Assembly: GCF_007990935.1 (NCBI RefSeq)
Contig: NZ_BJXJ01000018.1
Coordinates: 1-64,000 of the forward strand
Length of the DNA: 64,000 nt
From: Vibrio sagamiensis NBRC 104589
GTDB lineage: Bacteria; Pseudomonadota; Gammaproteobacteria; Enterobacterales; Vibrionaceae
Direction: 5' to 3'
Shown: piece by piece, positions 8,876 to 18,776 of the stretch
Numbering within the stretch: the stretch's first letter is position 1
How the letters are laid out: every line of letters begins with the position of its first letter
Made by a program: the position numbers and the translations under genes
Notes under the pieces: generated by a model
Seen by the model: only the letters and a program-made list of their open reading frames with translations
Database searches by the model: none
What the model was told of the DNA's origin: nothing

Positions 8876-10663
8876 CTATTCTTCCTTAATCACTTCTTGA
8901 AAGAAATCAGAGGCTCGCTGAGATGGTGGTTGGTATTGGGTATCACTGAAATTTATTTGAGGGAATAAAAAACTAGCTTCAGTACGAATCTGTTCGGCTG
9001 TACTCGTTTCTCCCAAACCTTGATAAGCCAAAATGAGGTTGTTGTATAGCATTGGACGAGGTTTATCTTTGATCATGTTGAGTGACCAATCAATGTAAGG
9101 TTGAATAAAGCGAGGCTCTTGTTCTTGTAACCCCACATTGAGCAAACTGCTGTAAACATCCCAGTCAAAACGATCCTTCCATACCACGGGATTTGTCACC
9201 TGATTTAAGATATCCGGATCGGTCGGTTGAGTGGTTTCAAACTTGGTCAACACATAATTCGTATGCAAAGCACTGAGCATATAGAACGTTAAAGTGAGTG
9301 GTAGAACGAGGCTACATACTCGAAGTAAGCTCTTGGTAATACGGCTAAAAGGTGCTTGACGATACTGAGAAGAACGTTGATCAACCCAGTAAAGCAGAAT
9401 AATAAAAATCAACCAATGTACAAGTGAATGGTAGAACGGGTACTCGAGCTGAGAATGGATTACTATCGGGATAAATAGAGCGAGCAGTGCCAAGCGTGTT
9501 CCTCGTTTGGCTTGATAGATGCGATAAATGACACAAGATGCAGCTAATAAGATCCCCAAGATAGGTAAAATTCCGCCTTCCGCAGCCCAATAGAGCAGCT
9601 CGTTATGCGGGTGATCCATAGAGGGCAAGCCTGCGGGATAGGTCTCATTGAGAGCATGCTGACGAGCGGTATATAAAATGTACTCAGATTCAAACTGACC
9701 GTAACCATAACCAGTAAATGGCTTTTCGATCACCATATCGAGTGTTTGTGGAAAGGTATAGACTCGAGGTGATTCCATGTGCACTTTTTCAAACGCTAAA
9801 CTTCCACCATCTGGGAAAGCTAACTTCATTATCACTAAGGAAAGGGCTAACCCCATGGCAATAGAAATTATCCAGCGAATAAAGCGAGAGTGGTTCGAAA
9901 AGCGCTGCATGTAAGGAATGATCATAATGACAGCGATCGTTGAAGCGAGCCAACCAGTTCGAGATGCAAGCGCGACAATCAGAGGTAAGGTTAAAACAGG
10001 GACGGCATATAAAATTGCAGTTGCAGTAAGCTTACGTGAATACTTATGTCGCTGGGGTTGGCGGGCTAATAGGTAGCTGGCAATAACCAACCCTGTAGCG
10101 AGAAAACTTGCCATGACATTAGGTTGCTGGAAAATGCCATAGGGTCGATTTATAACCGTGTCATAGCCAAATAGGTTATCAGGTTGTAGGTAAAGGTACT
10201 GGACCAGCCCCCAAACTACCTCAATGATAACGGCTAGAACAATAAACCAAAGTAAGCGCTGACGGTATTTATTATTAAATTTAAATTGTTGTAAAACAAT
10301 AAAGAACAACATGCCACACCATAATGTGATTAACCTATTTGCGACAACAGCAGGGTTGGCATTTGGATACAAAATGGGTAAGGTCATGATGATGCAACTA
10401 ATAAATAACCCCAAAGTTAATTTGGAATAGCGCAGGACTCGGTTAGTGGCGAGTTGATAAATTCCAATACCAAGTACGATACTAAATGAAATCCATGTTG
10501 TGGCATTAAATGGTAGGGCAAGGCCAGCTCCGCCAGGGTTGAGCATAAAAAAGTGCATTGCTACTAAGAACAGCATTGCTAGCGCTAAAAGGAATTTTCG
10601 ATTAAGAGGAACTTGTACCTTATTTTGAGAAAGCTTGGTTCCGTTTACATGTAAGATAGCCAT
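8876..10663 (-). CDS. pglL: PglL-type O-oligosaccharyltransferase (Wzy_C family)
   Basis: Inner-membrane O-glycosyltransferase that moves preassembled lipid-linked glycan to serine or threonine of exported proteins, or a close relative in the O-antigen ligase superfamily. The 595-residue protein has about 12 membrane segments and a periplasmic loop with DHPHNELLYWAAEGG, the Wzy_C hallmark containing the essential His. A soluble C-terminal region (about 450-595) with helical-repeat character follows. The start is ATG 10663 (MAILHVNG). A frame opening at 10699 would place its start inside the uvrA terminator hairpin, so I reject it. The same position next to uvrA holds the PglL gene of V. cholerae. 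Native acceptors are not evident from sequence; MshA, encoded 18 kb away, is a candidate. Confidence 0.82.
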   Translation of the reverse strand: MAILHVNGTKLSQNKVQVPLNRKFLLALAMLFLVAMHFFMLNPGGAGLALPFNATTWISFSIVLGIGIYQLATNRVLRYSKLTLGLFISCIIMTLPILYPNANPAVVANRLITLWCGMLFFIVLQQFKFNNKYRQRLLWFIVLAVIIEVVWGLVQYLYLQPDNLFGYDTVINRPYGIFQQPNVMASFLATGLVIASYLLARQPQRHKYSRKLTATAILYAVPVLTLPLIVALASRTGWLASTIAVIMIIPYMQRFSNHSRFIRWIISIAMGLALSLVIMKLAFPDGGSLAFEKVHMESPRVYTFPQTLDMVIEKPFTGYGYGQFESEYILYTARQHALNETYPAGLPSMDHPHNELLYWAAEGGILPILGILLAASCVIYRIYQAKRGTRLALLALFIPIVIHSQLEYPFYHSLVHWLIFIILLYWVDQRSSQYRQAPFSRITKSLLRVCSLVLPLTLTFYMLSALHTNYVLTKFETTQPTDPDILNQVTNPVVWKDRFDWDVYSSLLNVGLQEQEPRFIQPYIDWSLNMIKDKPRPMLYNNLILAYQGLGETSTAEQIRTEASFLFPQINFSDTQYQPPSQRASDFFQEVIKEE

Positions 10664-10684
10664 AAATTTCGCACTGTTAAATGA

Positions 10685-10714
10685 AAAAAGGCCAACCATC
10701 AGTTGGCCTTTTAC
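10685..10714 (-). terminator. uvrA terminator
   Basis: AAAAGGCCAACC(ATCA)GTTGGCCTTTT forms a strong hairpin 15 bp past the uvrA stop, with a T run on the leftward strand. It separates uvrA from pglL. Confidence 0.88.
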
Positions 10715-10728
10715 TTTACCTGCTTTTT

Positions 10729-13551
10729 TTATTTCAACATAGGCTTAAGGAAACGAGCGGTGTGTGAACCTTTGATTTTAGACACATCTTCAGGGGTTCC
10801 CTGAGCAATGATGTCGCCGCCTCCTTGTCCCCCTTCCGGGCCTAAATCTACGATCCAATCGGCAGTTTTAATGACATCAAGGTTATGCTCTATAACCACG
10901 ACCGTATTACCATGATCACGGAGTCGATGTAAGACCGTAAGTAACTGTTGAATATCATGAAAGTGAAGTCCTGTCGTTGGTTCATCCAAAATATACAAGG
11001 TCTTGCCTGTATCTCGTTTGGATAATTCACGAGCGAGTTTAACCCTTTGAGCTTCACCGCCTGATAAAGTTGTCGCGGCCTGCCCTAGTCGAATATAGGA
11101 TAGGCCAACATCAATCAGGGTTTGTAATTTTCTGGCAATAACCGGGACTGGGTCAAAGAAAGCTCGTGCATCTTCAACAGTCATGGCTAAAACTTCATCA
11201 ATCGTTTTGCCTTTGTAGTGGACCTCAAGTGTTTCACGATTGTAGCGTTTGCCTTTACAAACATCACAGGGAACGTACACATCGGGTAAGAAGTGCATTT
11301 CGACCTTGATGACGCCATCCCCTTGACAGGCCTCACAGCGTCCACCTCGAACGTTAAAGCTAAAACGCCCCGGTTTATAACCACGAGAACGTGACTCTTG
11401 AGTGCCAGCAAACAGTTCCCTAATGGGTGTAAAGATACCAGTATAAGTCGCTGGGTTGGAGCGAGGTGTTCGGCCAATTGGACTTTGGTCTATATCGATA
11501 ACTTTATCGAAGTGCTCAAGGCCTTTGATCGACTTATATGGAGAAGGTTGTGCGGTCGTGGCACCGTTGAGTTGAGTATGAGCAATCTTAAAGAATGTGT
11601 CATTGATCAGGGTAGATTTTCCTGAACCGGATACTCCAGTGATACAACTGAATAAACCAACAGGTATGGAGAGATTGACATTTTTCAGGTTATTGCCTGT
11701 TGCCCCTTTGAGCTCAACCGTTTTCTTTGGATCTCTTGGCGTACGTTGCTCGGGCACACTGATCTCTTTTGCGCCACTGAGGTATTGGCCTGTCAATGAA
11801 TTAGGGTTAGCAACAATATCGGCCATCGTCCCTTCTGCAACAACATTACCACCATGAACCCCTGCTCCGGGACCAATATCGATGACATGGTCAGCACAGC
11901 GAATGGCATCTTCATCATGTTCAACCACTAAGACGGTGTTGCCTAAATCACGCAGGTGAGTCAGTGTTTTTAACAGTCTCTCATTATCGCGCTGGTGGAG
12001 CCCAATTGAGGGCTCATCAAGAACATACATTACCCCAACTAACCCAGCTCCAATTTGGCTTGCTAGGCGAATACGTTGTGCCTCTCCGCCTGAGAGTGTT
12101 TCAGCACTGCGTGATAAGTTGAGATAATTTAGTCCCACGTTGACCAAAAATTGCAGGCGATCGTTAATTTCTTTCATCACCTTTTCTGCGATTTGGGCAC
12201 GTTGCCCTTCTAGGTGTAGGGAGTGAAAGAAATCCAATGCTTCGGCAATACTCAGCTCTACAATTTCAGGTAGTGTGGTGTCGGCAATAAAGACGTTACG
12301 CGCTTCAAGGCGTAGACGTGTACCATTACAACTTGAACAGGATTTGGTTGAAATGTATTTAGCTAAATCTTCTCTAACTGAGTTAGACTCGGTATCACGA
12401 TAACGACGTTCAAGTGTATTGAGAATCCCTTCAAACGGGTGGCGCTTGACGCGGATATCCCCTCGGTCATTGATGTACTTAAATTCAACTTCTGAGCGAC
12501 CTGAGCCTTTTAAAATGATCTCTTGAGTTTTCTTAGGTAATGAATCAAAGGGAACATGTAAGTCGAAGCCATAATGCTCGGCTAACGAGGAGAGCATTTG
12601 GAAGTAATAATAGTTCTTTTGATCCCAACCCCGAATTGCTCCCTGTGCTAAGCTGAGGCTACCATCTTGAATCACTCGACTTGGGTCAAAGTATTGCTGC
12701 ACGCCAAGGCCATCACAGGTTTGGCATGCACCGGCAGGGTTATTGAATGAAAATAGGCGAGGCTCTAATTCTTGCATGCTGTAGCCACAAAGAGGGCAAG
12801 CAAAGTTGGCTGAGAAGATCACTTCTTCGCCGTCGCCATTCATTGGAGCCACAACCGCAATGCCACCAGAAAGCTCCAGTGTGGTTTCGAAGGATTCAGC
12901 CAAACGTTGCTGCAAGTCTGGGCGGACTTTAAAGCGGTCGACAACCACTTCAATGGTGTGCTTTTTGTGCAGCTCTAGTGTTGGTGGATCAGAAAGGTCG
13001 CATGTTTCACCATCGATGCGTGCACGAATAAACCCTTGAGCTGCTAGGTTCCCTAGTGTCTTAACATGCTCACCTTTGCGCTCTTTAACAATCGGAGCAA
13101 GCAGCATCATCTTGCTGCCTTCTGGTAATTCTAGAACTTTATCCACCATTTGGCTGACGGTTTGTGCCGCAAGTGGAGTATTATGAGTTGGGCAGCGAGG
13201 TTCGCCTACTCGGGCGTATAAAAGACGAAGGTAATCATATACTTCTGTAATGGTGCCTACAGTAGAGCGAGGATTATGAGAAGTGGACTTTTGTTCAATG
13301 GAAATTGCAGGAGATAACCCTTCAATATGGTCAACGTCAGGCTTTTCCATCAGAGATAAAAATTGGCGTGCGTAAGCCGAGAGTGACTCAACGTAGCGCC
13401 TTTGGCCTTCAGCATACAAGGTATCGAAAGCGAGAGAAGATTTGCCAGAACCACTTAAGCCTGTGATAACAATTAATTTATCACGTGGTATTGTGAGGCT
13501 GATGTCTTTGAGGTTATGGGTACGGGCCCCGCGAACTTCTATTTTATCCAT
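10729..13551 (-). CDS. uvrA: Excinuclease ABC subunit A
   Basis: Damage-recognition ATPase of nucleotide excision repair, acting as a dimer that loads UvrB onto lesions. Choosing ATG 13551 ([14 protein letters not shown]) gives 940 residues, the same as E. coli UvrA. Both ABC modules are complete: Walker [11 protein letters not shown] near residue 31 and [10 protein letters not shown] in the second half, each with an LSGGEAQR signature and a Walker B ending in DEPS or DEPT. Zinc-finger cysteine pairs appear as CPLCGYS and CEACQGDG. I found no clear LexA operator just upstream. galU lies 130 bp away in the same direction, separated by a terminator. Confidence 0.98.
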   Translation of the reverse strand: MDKIEVRGARTHNLKDISLTIPRDKLIVITGLSGSGKSSLAFDTLYAEGQRRYVESLSAYARQFLSLMEKPDVDHIEGLSPAISIEQKSTSHNPRSTVGTITEVYDYLRLLYARVGEPRCPTHNTPLAAQTVSQMVDKVLELPEGSKMMLLAPIVKERKGEHVKTLGNLAAQGFIRARIDGETCDLSDPPTLELHKKHTIEVVVDRFKVRPDLQQRLAESFETTLELSGGIAVVAPMNGDGEEVIFSANFACPLCGYSMQELEPRLFSFNNPAGACQTCDGLGVQQYFDPSRVIQDGSLSLAQGAIRGWDQKNYYYFQMLSSLAEHYGFDLHVPFDSLPKKTQEIILKGSGRSEVEFKYINDRGDIRVKRHPFEGILNTLERRYRDTESNSVREDLAKYISTKSCSSCNGTRLRLEARNVFIADTTLPEIVELSIAEALDFFHSLHLEGQRAQIAEKVMKEINDRLQFLVNVGLNYLNLSRSAETLSGGEAQRIRLASQIGAGLVGVMYVLDEPSIGLHQRDNERLLKTLTHLRDLGNTVLVVEHDEDAIRCADHVIDIGPGAGVHGGNVVAEGTMADIVANPNSLTGQYLSGAKEISVPEQRTPRDPKKTVELKGATGNNLKNVNLSIPVGLFSCITGVSGSGKSTLINDTFFKIAHTQLNGATTAQPSPYKSIKGLEHFDKVIDIDQSPIGRTPRSNPATYTGIFTPIRELFAGTQESRSRGYKPGRFSFNVRGGRCEACQGDGVIKVEMHFLPDVYVPCDVCKGKRYNRETLEVHYKGKTIDEVLAMTVEDARAFFDPVPVIARKLQTLIDVGLSYIRLGQAATTLSGGEAQRVKLARELSKRDTGKTLYILDEPTTGLHFHDIQQLLTVLHRLRDHGNTVVVIEHNLDVIKTADWIVDLGPEGGQGGGDIIAQGTPEDVSKIKGSHTARFLKPMLK

Positions 13552-13636
13552 CGTTTTTGCTCTATGTAAAACCAAGTAACGCAAGTATTACATAGTGTGA
13601 GAAATGTTCAAAGTGAACACTGGACAAAAAAACAGT

Positions 13637-13663
13637 AAAGCTCGACTTAAGCCGAGCTTTTTG
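13637..13663 (-). terminator. galU terminator
   Basis: AAAGCTCGGCTTAAGTCGAGCTTT (leftward reading) folds into an 8-bp stem with one non-Watson-Crick pair, and a T run follows after five bases (ACTG then seven T). It lies 20 bp past the galU stop. Confidence 0.7.
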
Positions 13664-13681
13664 AATAAGAAGTTTGAGTGA

Positions 13682-14554
13682 TTACGCTTCTTTTGTTGTT
13701 GCTTGTTTCCCTAGCTCAGATTTCTTTTCATCTTTTAAGTATAGGTTTTCAAAGCAGTAATTTGTTGCTTCAATGTAGCCTTCTACACTACCACAGTCAA
13801 AGCGTTGACCTTTGAATTTATAGGCTAGAACGCAGCCCGCTTTGGCTTGTTTAAGTAGTGCGTCAGTAATTTGGATCTCACCACCTTTGCCAGGCTCTGT
13901 ATTTTCGATTAATTCAAAAATATCTGGAGTCAGGATGTAACGACCGATGATAGCTAGGTTACTTGGTGCTGTGCCTTGCTCCGGTTTCTCAACCATGTCA
14001 TCAACACGGAAGATGTCATCTTTGATCATTTCACCAGATATCACACCATACCGGTGTGTCTCTTCTTCCGGCACTTCCTGAACAGCAACGATTGAACAAC
14101 GGAATTGCTTAAACAGCGACACCATTTGAGCCAATACGCCTTCTTCTTCGTTGACACAAAGGTCATCAGCCAGTACGACTGCAAAAGGTTCGTCACCGAT
14201 CAACTCACGCCCCGTTAGAATGGCATGACCTAAGCCTTTCATTTCGCGTTGACGAATGTAAGTAAAGTTGGCTGAATCAATGATTTCTCGGATATCACCT
14301 AATAATTCTTCTTTATTGGTACCACTGATTTGATGCTCAAGCTCATAGTTTTTATCGAAGTGGTCCATAATGGAGTGTTTACCACGTCCAGTTACGATAC
14401 ACATTCCGTCCATACCAGCTTGGATCGCTTCTTCAACACCATATTCAATCAGTGGCTTGTTCACTACTGGCATCATTTCTTTTGGCATGGATTTGGTCGC
14501 GGGTAAGAAACGCGTACCATAACCCGCCGCAGGGAACAAACATTTTTTTATCAT
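13682..14554 (-). CDS. galU: UTP-glucose-1-phosphate uridylyltransferase
   Basis: Makes UDP-glucose from UTP and glucose-1-phosphate, feeding LPS core, capsule and galactose metabolism. The N-terminal nucleotide-binding signature FPAAGYGTRFLPATKSMPKE is intact, and VVLADDLCVNEEE carries the metal-binding Asp. KGGEIQITDAL and the C-terminal RFDCGSVEGY are also typical of GalU. At 290 residues it has the normal length. It is monocistronic between terminators, with qstR upstream on the same strand. Confidence 0.96.
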   Translation of the reverse strand: MIKKCLFPAAGYGTRFLPATKSMPKEMMPVVNKPLIEYGVEEAIQAGMDGMCIVTGRGKHSIMDHFDKNYELEHQISGTNKEELLGDIREIIDSANFTYIRQREMKGLGHAILTGRELIGDEPFAVVLADDLCVNEEEGVLAQMVSLFKQFRCSIVAVQEVPEEETHRYGVISGEMIKDDIFRVDDMVEKPEQGTAPSNLAIIGRYILTPDIFELIENTEPGKGGEIQITDALLKQAKAGCVLAYKFKGQRFDCGSVEGYIEATNYCFENLYLKDEKKSELGKQATTKEA

Positions 14555-14774
14555 CGAGGAATATCCTTCATCATGGTCACTGGAATTTAATCATTATTTT
14601 AACATGAACTTGCCGAAGGGATAATGCTAGAGATGGGAAAAGTAATAAACAAAAAATGCAAAGTAACAATTTGAGGAAGGTCTGGAGTCGCTATGCTTTA
14701 GGTACATAATCGGAGCAAAGAGTGATGGAAGAACAAAAGCTCTTACTAGCACCATCACCCTAAAAAAACCAATA

Positions 14775-15422
14775 TCATTGGCAAAGTAGATTTTGATCTG
14801 CCCAAGCAATCGCTTGAACTCTGCCTTTTACAGATAGTTTTTTGAATATTTTGGAAAGGTGAGATTTAACGGTGGACTCACTGATGCACAAAGCTTCAGC
14901 TATTTGAATATTTGATGTCCCGGATTGAGCATACCGGAGCACCTCAAGTTCCCGGATGGTCAAGTCTACTGTCGCGGGGGCTGTATGCGTATTTATAACA
15001 TTACGGTAATAGTGTAATAATTGACTACATACACTTCTCGGTAACCAATTTTGACCATTGACGATTTCTTGTAACCCTATTGCTACTGTTTGTGCTGATT
15101 GCTTCTGATAAAAAATACCTTTGAGATTCCCAAAAATGAGTAATTCTTCAGTTCGAAGACGCCTTGGTACATTGAGTAAAACAGTTTCAAAGTTTTTCCA
15201 TACCAGAGGAAGGTTGTTCATCGATTGAATAAGGCATTGATGCTCATTAAAGTCGATAAGCAATATTTTATTGCGATGTTGTGGCCTTGCTTCCATCAGA
15301 TCTTGTGTTGATATAATAGGGACTTCAAGCGATGTCTCTTCTATGATCTGCCTAATAGAACTTTCCATTTGACTCCTTATGCTGATGAAGAACAATTTTC
15401 TTTTGTAGCTGGACTCTCTCAT
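14775..15422 (-). CDS. qstR: LuxR-family regulator, QstR-type
   Basis: Transcription factor with a degenerate receiver-like N-terminal half and a LuxR-type helix-turn-helix C-terminus (about residues 150-215: LTIRELEVLRYAQSG, then SESTVKSHLSKIFKKL). Its place between galU and ssb, its 215-residue length and its domain plan match QstR of V. cholerae, the TfoX- and HapR-dependent regulator that links competence genes with type VI secretion. The receiver lacks a clear phospho-acceptor Asp cluster. WLPR at 126-129 resembles the W[FLM][TS]R motif of the c-di-GMP-binding VpsT subfamily. Start ATG 15422 (MRESSYKR) has AAAAGG upstream; the frame continues further up with low-complexity, unlikely sequence. 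Confidence 0.8.
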   Translation of the reverse strand: MRESSYKRKLFFISIRSQMESSIRQIIEETSLEVPIISTQDLMEARPQHRNKILLIDFNEHQCLIQSMNNLPLVWKNFETVLLNVPRRLRTEELLIFGNLKGIFYQKQSAQTVAIGLQEIVNGQNWLPRSVCSQLLHYYRNVINTHTAPATVDLTIRELEVLRYAQSGTSNIQIAEALCISESTVKSHLSKIFKKLSVKGRVQAIAWADQNLLCQ

Positions 15423-15722
15423 TAAGTTACCTTTTCGATTGATGTTTATTTTACGTTTCTGGTTTTTTGAGTATGATAAACACGTTGTCATTAACTTGAC
15501 TTGATAACTATGGAAAGAAAAGATAAATGCGTTGCAATTCAAAGGTTCTTTTGAGTAGGTATGCAAACTGACTCAAAACTGCAACACCTTGCTGTTAGGT
15601 GATATTTGAATTTCAAAGCTCCTTATGCTTAAGCACAATAGCATTGGGCTTTAATCAAAGTATTAAAGCGTGTATTCTTATGAGCTAGAATTTAAATAGA
15701 TCCAGAGAAAACGGAGCACATC

Positions 15723-16265
15723 ATGGCCAGCCGTGGAATTAACAAAGTTATCTTGGTAGGGAATCTTGGTAATGACCCTGAAATTCGTTATATGCCTAGT
15801 GGTGGTGCAGTAGCCAATATCACTATTGCAACGTCAGAATCTTGGCGTGACAAAGCGACAGGTGAACAGCGTGAAAAAACGGAGTGGCACCGTGTCGCTT
15901 TATTTGGCAAGTTAGCTGAAGTCGCTGGAGAGTACTTGCGTAAGGGCTCCCAAGTGTATATTGAGGGCCAACTTCAAACACGCAAATGGCAAGATCAGAG
16001 TGGCCAAGACCGTTATACAACAGAAGTTGTTGTGCAAGGCTACAATGGTGTTATGCAAATGCTTGGTGGTCGTACTCAAAGTGGTGCGCCAATGGGTGGT
16101 GGTCAGCCACAACAGCAGGGTGGTTGGGGTCAACCTCAACAACCTGTTCAGCAGCAGTACCAAGCACCGCAGCAGCAGTCTCAACCACAACAACAAGCAC
16201 CTCAACAGCCTCAGCAGCAATACAACGAGCCGCCGATGGATTTTGACGACGATATCCCGTTCTAA
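15723..16265 (+). CDS. ssb: Single-stranded DNA-binding protein
   Basis: Tetrameric single-stranded DNA-binding protein acting in replication, recombination and repair. The N-terminal OB fold (about 1-110) begins [20 protein letters not shown] Gly/Gln/Pro-rich linker (about 115-168) full of Gln runs follows, and the acidic tip MDFDDDIPF is the docking peptide for partner proteins. At 180 residues it is normal for Vibrio. AACGGAG lies just upstream of the ATG. It is divergent from qstR and has its own terminator. I did not find a convincing LexA box in the 300-bp upstream region. Confidence 0.97.
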   Translation: MASRGINKVILVGNLGNDPEIRYMPSGGAVANITIATSESWRDKATGEQREKTEWHRVALFGKLAEVAGEYLRKGSQVYIEGQLQTRKWQDQSGQDRYTTEVVVQGYNGVMQMLGGRTQSGAPMGGGQPQQQGGWGQPQQPVQQQYQAPQQQSQPQQQAPQQPQQQYNEPPMDFDDDIPF

Positions 16266-16311
16266 TGAGATTGCATAATTAAGCGTGTTCAAGATCACGT
16301 ATTAAGTTTAT

Positions 16312-16341
16312 TAACCCGCTTATTTAGCGGGTTTTCTTTTG
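16312..16341 (+). terminator. ssb terminator
   Basis: AACCCGCT and AGCGGGTT form an 8-bp stem with a TATTT loop, followed by TTCTTTTG. It lies about 45 bp past the ssb stop. Confidence 0.9.
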
Positions 16342-16755
16342 TATATTGGTGTTATTTATGCAACATTGCTTAAATGTTTAATGTTGTTCTGTGTCTAAGC
16401 GATAAACAAGGGCGATATAAAATAGACTGCTTGTGCTTTAGCATTTCTGTTCTTAATCAAGTGTCCTGAATTCACTAGACATAAAAAATTATTAACAGAT
16501 TTGTATTGGTAGAGTGTTCAGTAAGCTATTTAATTAAGTTGGGTGACCTGAGTTGCTTTTTGATAAAAGCATTTTCTGATCCCATCTACTTTCTGTAAGT
16601 TATCTATTATTATCGAAATTCTATTATGGAACATTGAAAGCCTCTTTGGTGCTTTCAACTTTTCTACATTCACTTTCATAAGATTGTTTGCTAGATATTT
16701 ATCTTGAATACATATTTCAGCAAGGTATGCGATGAAGTAAAAGGACTTGGTATTC
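16342..16755. other. AT-rich intergenic region before the msh cluster
   Basis: No convincing gene. A 92-codon minus-strand frame overlaps the start of mshH and looks like chance. A perfect inverted repeat, TTGAAAGC (16634-16641) and GCTTTCAA (16651-16658), has a 9-nt loop and is followed by CTTTTC; it may be an attenuator or operator ahead of mshH. A promoter for the secretion gene cluster is expected here but I cannot place it firmly. Confidence 0.5.
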
Positions 16756-18765
16756 ATGAGATATACTCCAACGCTTAAGTTAAGCACTCGTTTAGTTGCT
16801 TTTGTCACTATGATTGTGACTTGTGCAATGTTTATCTTGTTTGTCGGTGGTACTTTATCTTTTCAGCGTTTGGGACAGGAATACCTCACCCATTACTTGG
16901 AAGGGATTGTTGAAGTTGTTGATAATGAGTTGGAAGACCCTGATGCAGCATACTCAATGCAGCGATGGATGCCTAAAATGCTGCAGGCCAGCAATATTGT
17001 TGAGATGACATTATCTGCCAATGGCACGATGATTTATCGCTTCAAAGATACATCCCATAAGGTTGAAGAATCAGTATTATTTGAGCGCCAATACCATTTG
17101 GCTCATAATCCAAATTACATCATTTCTTTTAAAGCGATCCCTCCCTATCTTGGTTACGGTTATTCCATGCAGGCATTGTTATCGATCACAATGGCTGTGC
17201 TGTTAATTATTTTTTGTTTGATGCGTGGGGTGGCGTGGCTTAAAGCACAGCTATTAGGTTCTGAAATGCTAGAAGAGCGTGGGCGAATGATTTTGGCTGG
17301 GCAAGTTGAACAATATGCGAAAGGGGATGAGAAAGAGTGGCCTTATACAGCTAGTCAAGCCTTAGATTTATTAATAGAAGAGCTACAGGATGCGCGTCAA
17401 GAGCGCAGTCGCTTTGATACATTTATTCGCACTCAAACTTTCCTTGATAAATTAACTGGAACAGCAAACCGAGTTCTATTTGATAGTAAACTAGAATCAG
17501 CTTTACTTGAAAGTGGCTCACGCGGTGCGTTGTTGTTGTTACGTATTCAAGATTGGAAGCTTGTTGAAAGCATGCAAGATAAACGAGTTTGTGATGAGTT
17601 TATTGTTGATGTCGGCAGCTTATTATCCAACTTAGTTCAACGTTATCCAGATGTTACTTTTTCTCGCTACTATAATGCCGATTTTGCACTACTCTTACCC
17701 CATCAAGCACCTAAGTGTATCTCTAATTTGGCTTCTCAATTTTTACGTCAGTTAGAAAAATTGACTCCTCCGCTTCCGTTGGAACGAGACAATTGGTGTC
17801 ATATCGGTATTACAATGTATAAAGGTGGAGAAAAGCATAGTCAGATTCTAGACGAAGTTGAAACGGCCTTACGAAGTGCTCAATTGCAGAATAGTAATAA
17901 TTGGAGCCGATTTAAAAAGTGGCATGATAACGAAGTGGTTCGAGGGAGTGTCCGTTGGAGAACTTTGTTTGATTCTGCACTCACGGCTCAAAAAATCATA
18001 CTGTGCGCCCAAGCAGTTTACACGATTAATGATCTACCACATAAAAAACTAGTATATAAAGAGCTAACATGTCGGCTTCGAGACCCGGAACATGGTGTTA
18101 TCAAAGCGTCTCGTTTTATCTCTATGGTGCGTCAAGTTGGTTATACAGCGCAAATGGATAGAGCAGTTTTACAGGCATTTTTACAGACATTTAAATATGC
18201 TGTGGGCAACCTTGAACATTATGTACTTTGCCTTAATGTGATGCCGTTTTCTGAACGTGGCTACCTTAAATGGTTCCGTGATGAATTGTTACAGCTACCG
18301 AAAGAGCAGCGACACCGCCTTAACTTTGAGTTTGTCGAAGCTCATTTTGTTAAACATTTAGACTTTATGCGACCTGTGACAAAAATGCTTATCGGTCTCG
18401 GATGCCATGTGGTTATTGGTCAAGCTGGAAGGACAATAGTAAGTACTCACTACCTTAAGGAGGTGGAGGTTCTTTATCTTAAACTTCACCGTAGCTTAGT
18501 GACCAATATTGATCAAAGACATGAGAATCAATTATTTGTACGAAGTATGCTGGGGGCCACTGAAAATAGTAAGACAAAACTCATTGCTGTTGGTATTGAG
18601 AATAAGCTTGAGCTAGATACTCTAGTTGAATTAGGGGTCTATGCCGGTCAGGGGACTTATTTTTCAGTTGAAGAGCAGTACTTTCCTTCCATTAAAGTAC
18701 ATGCTGCAGTGAAACGTGAAACTCAGGTCCAGTTAGGAAAACGCAATCGTTGGCGGAAAAAGTAA
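16756..18765 (+). CDS. mshH: MshH, CsrD-like degenerate GGDEF/EAL protein
   Basis: Homologue of CsrD, the membrane protein that directs the Csr small RNAs to RNase E decay in enterobacteria. Two N-terminal membrane segments (about 10-35 and 133-155) flank a periplasmic region. A HAMP-like helix, a GGDEF-fold domain (about 215-375) and an EAL-fold domain (about 395-650) follow. Both catalytic signatures are lost: the GGDEF position reads YYNADF and the EAL position reads KELTCR, so cyclic-di-GMP turnover is unlikely. Start ATG 16756 (MRYTPTLK) has AAAAGGA ten bases upstream; the frame also opens with a TTG three codons earlier. It is the first gene of the msh cluster, 669 residues. Confidence 0.9.
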   Translation: MRYTPTLKLSTRLVAFVTMIVTCAMFILFVGGTLSFQRLGQEYLTHYLEGIVEVVDNELEDPDAAYSMQRWMPKMLQASNIVEMTLSANGTMIYRFKDTSHKVEESVLFERQYHLAHNPNYIISFKAIPPYLGYGYSMQALLSITMAVLLIIFCLMRGVAWLKAQLLGSEMLEERGRMILAGQVEQYAKGDEKEWPYTASQALDLLIEELQDARQERSRFDTFIRTQTFLDKLTGTANRVLFDSKLESALLESGSRGALLLLRIQDWKLVESMQDKRVCDEFIVDVGSLLSNLVQRYPDVTFSRYYNADFALLLPHQAPKCISNLASQFLRQLEKLTPPLPLERDNWCHIGITMYKGGEKHSQILDEVETALRSAQLQNSNNWSRFKKWHDNEVVRGSVRWRTLFDSALTAQKIILCAQAVYTINDLPHKKLVYKELTCRLRDPEHGVIKASRFISMVRQVGYTAQMDRAVLQAFLQTFKYAVGNLEHYVLCLNVMPFSERGYLKWFRDELLQLPKEQRHRLNFEFVEAHFVKHLDFMRPVTKMLIGLGCHVVIGQAGRTIVSTHYLKEVEVLYLKLHRSLVTNIDQRHENQLFVRSMLGATENSKTKLIAVGIENKLELDTLVELGVYAGQGTYFSVEEQYFPSIKVHAAVKRETQVQLGKRNRWRKK

Positions 18766-18776
18766 AGACTTAATGT

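Noticed and set aside
10664-10699. Longer pglL start at 10699
   Set aside because: The ATG lies inside the uvrA terminator hairpin and adds twelve residues unlike an N-terminal membrane protein start.
15423-15722. LexA operator in front of ssb or uvrA
   Set aside because: I looked for CTGT-N8-ACAG between qstR and ssb and upstream of uvrA, and found no match good enough to report.
16080-16240. Possible repeat array in ssb
   Set aside because: The CAACAG/CAGCAG triplets are an ordinary Gln-rich disordered linker, not a structural repeat or CRISPR array.
15912-16298. Leucine-rich minus-strand and two asparagine- or serine-rich plus-strand frames in the ssb tail
   Set aside because: They are shadows of the CAA/CAG-rich glutamine linker of ssb.
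16530-16808. 92-codon minus-strand frame before mshH
   Set aside because: It overlaps the mshH start in antisense and has a biased, AT-driven composition with no family resemblance.
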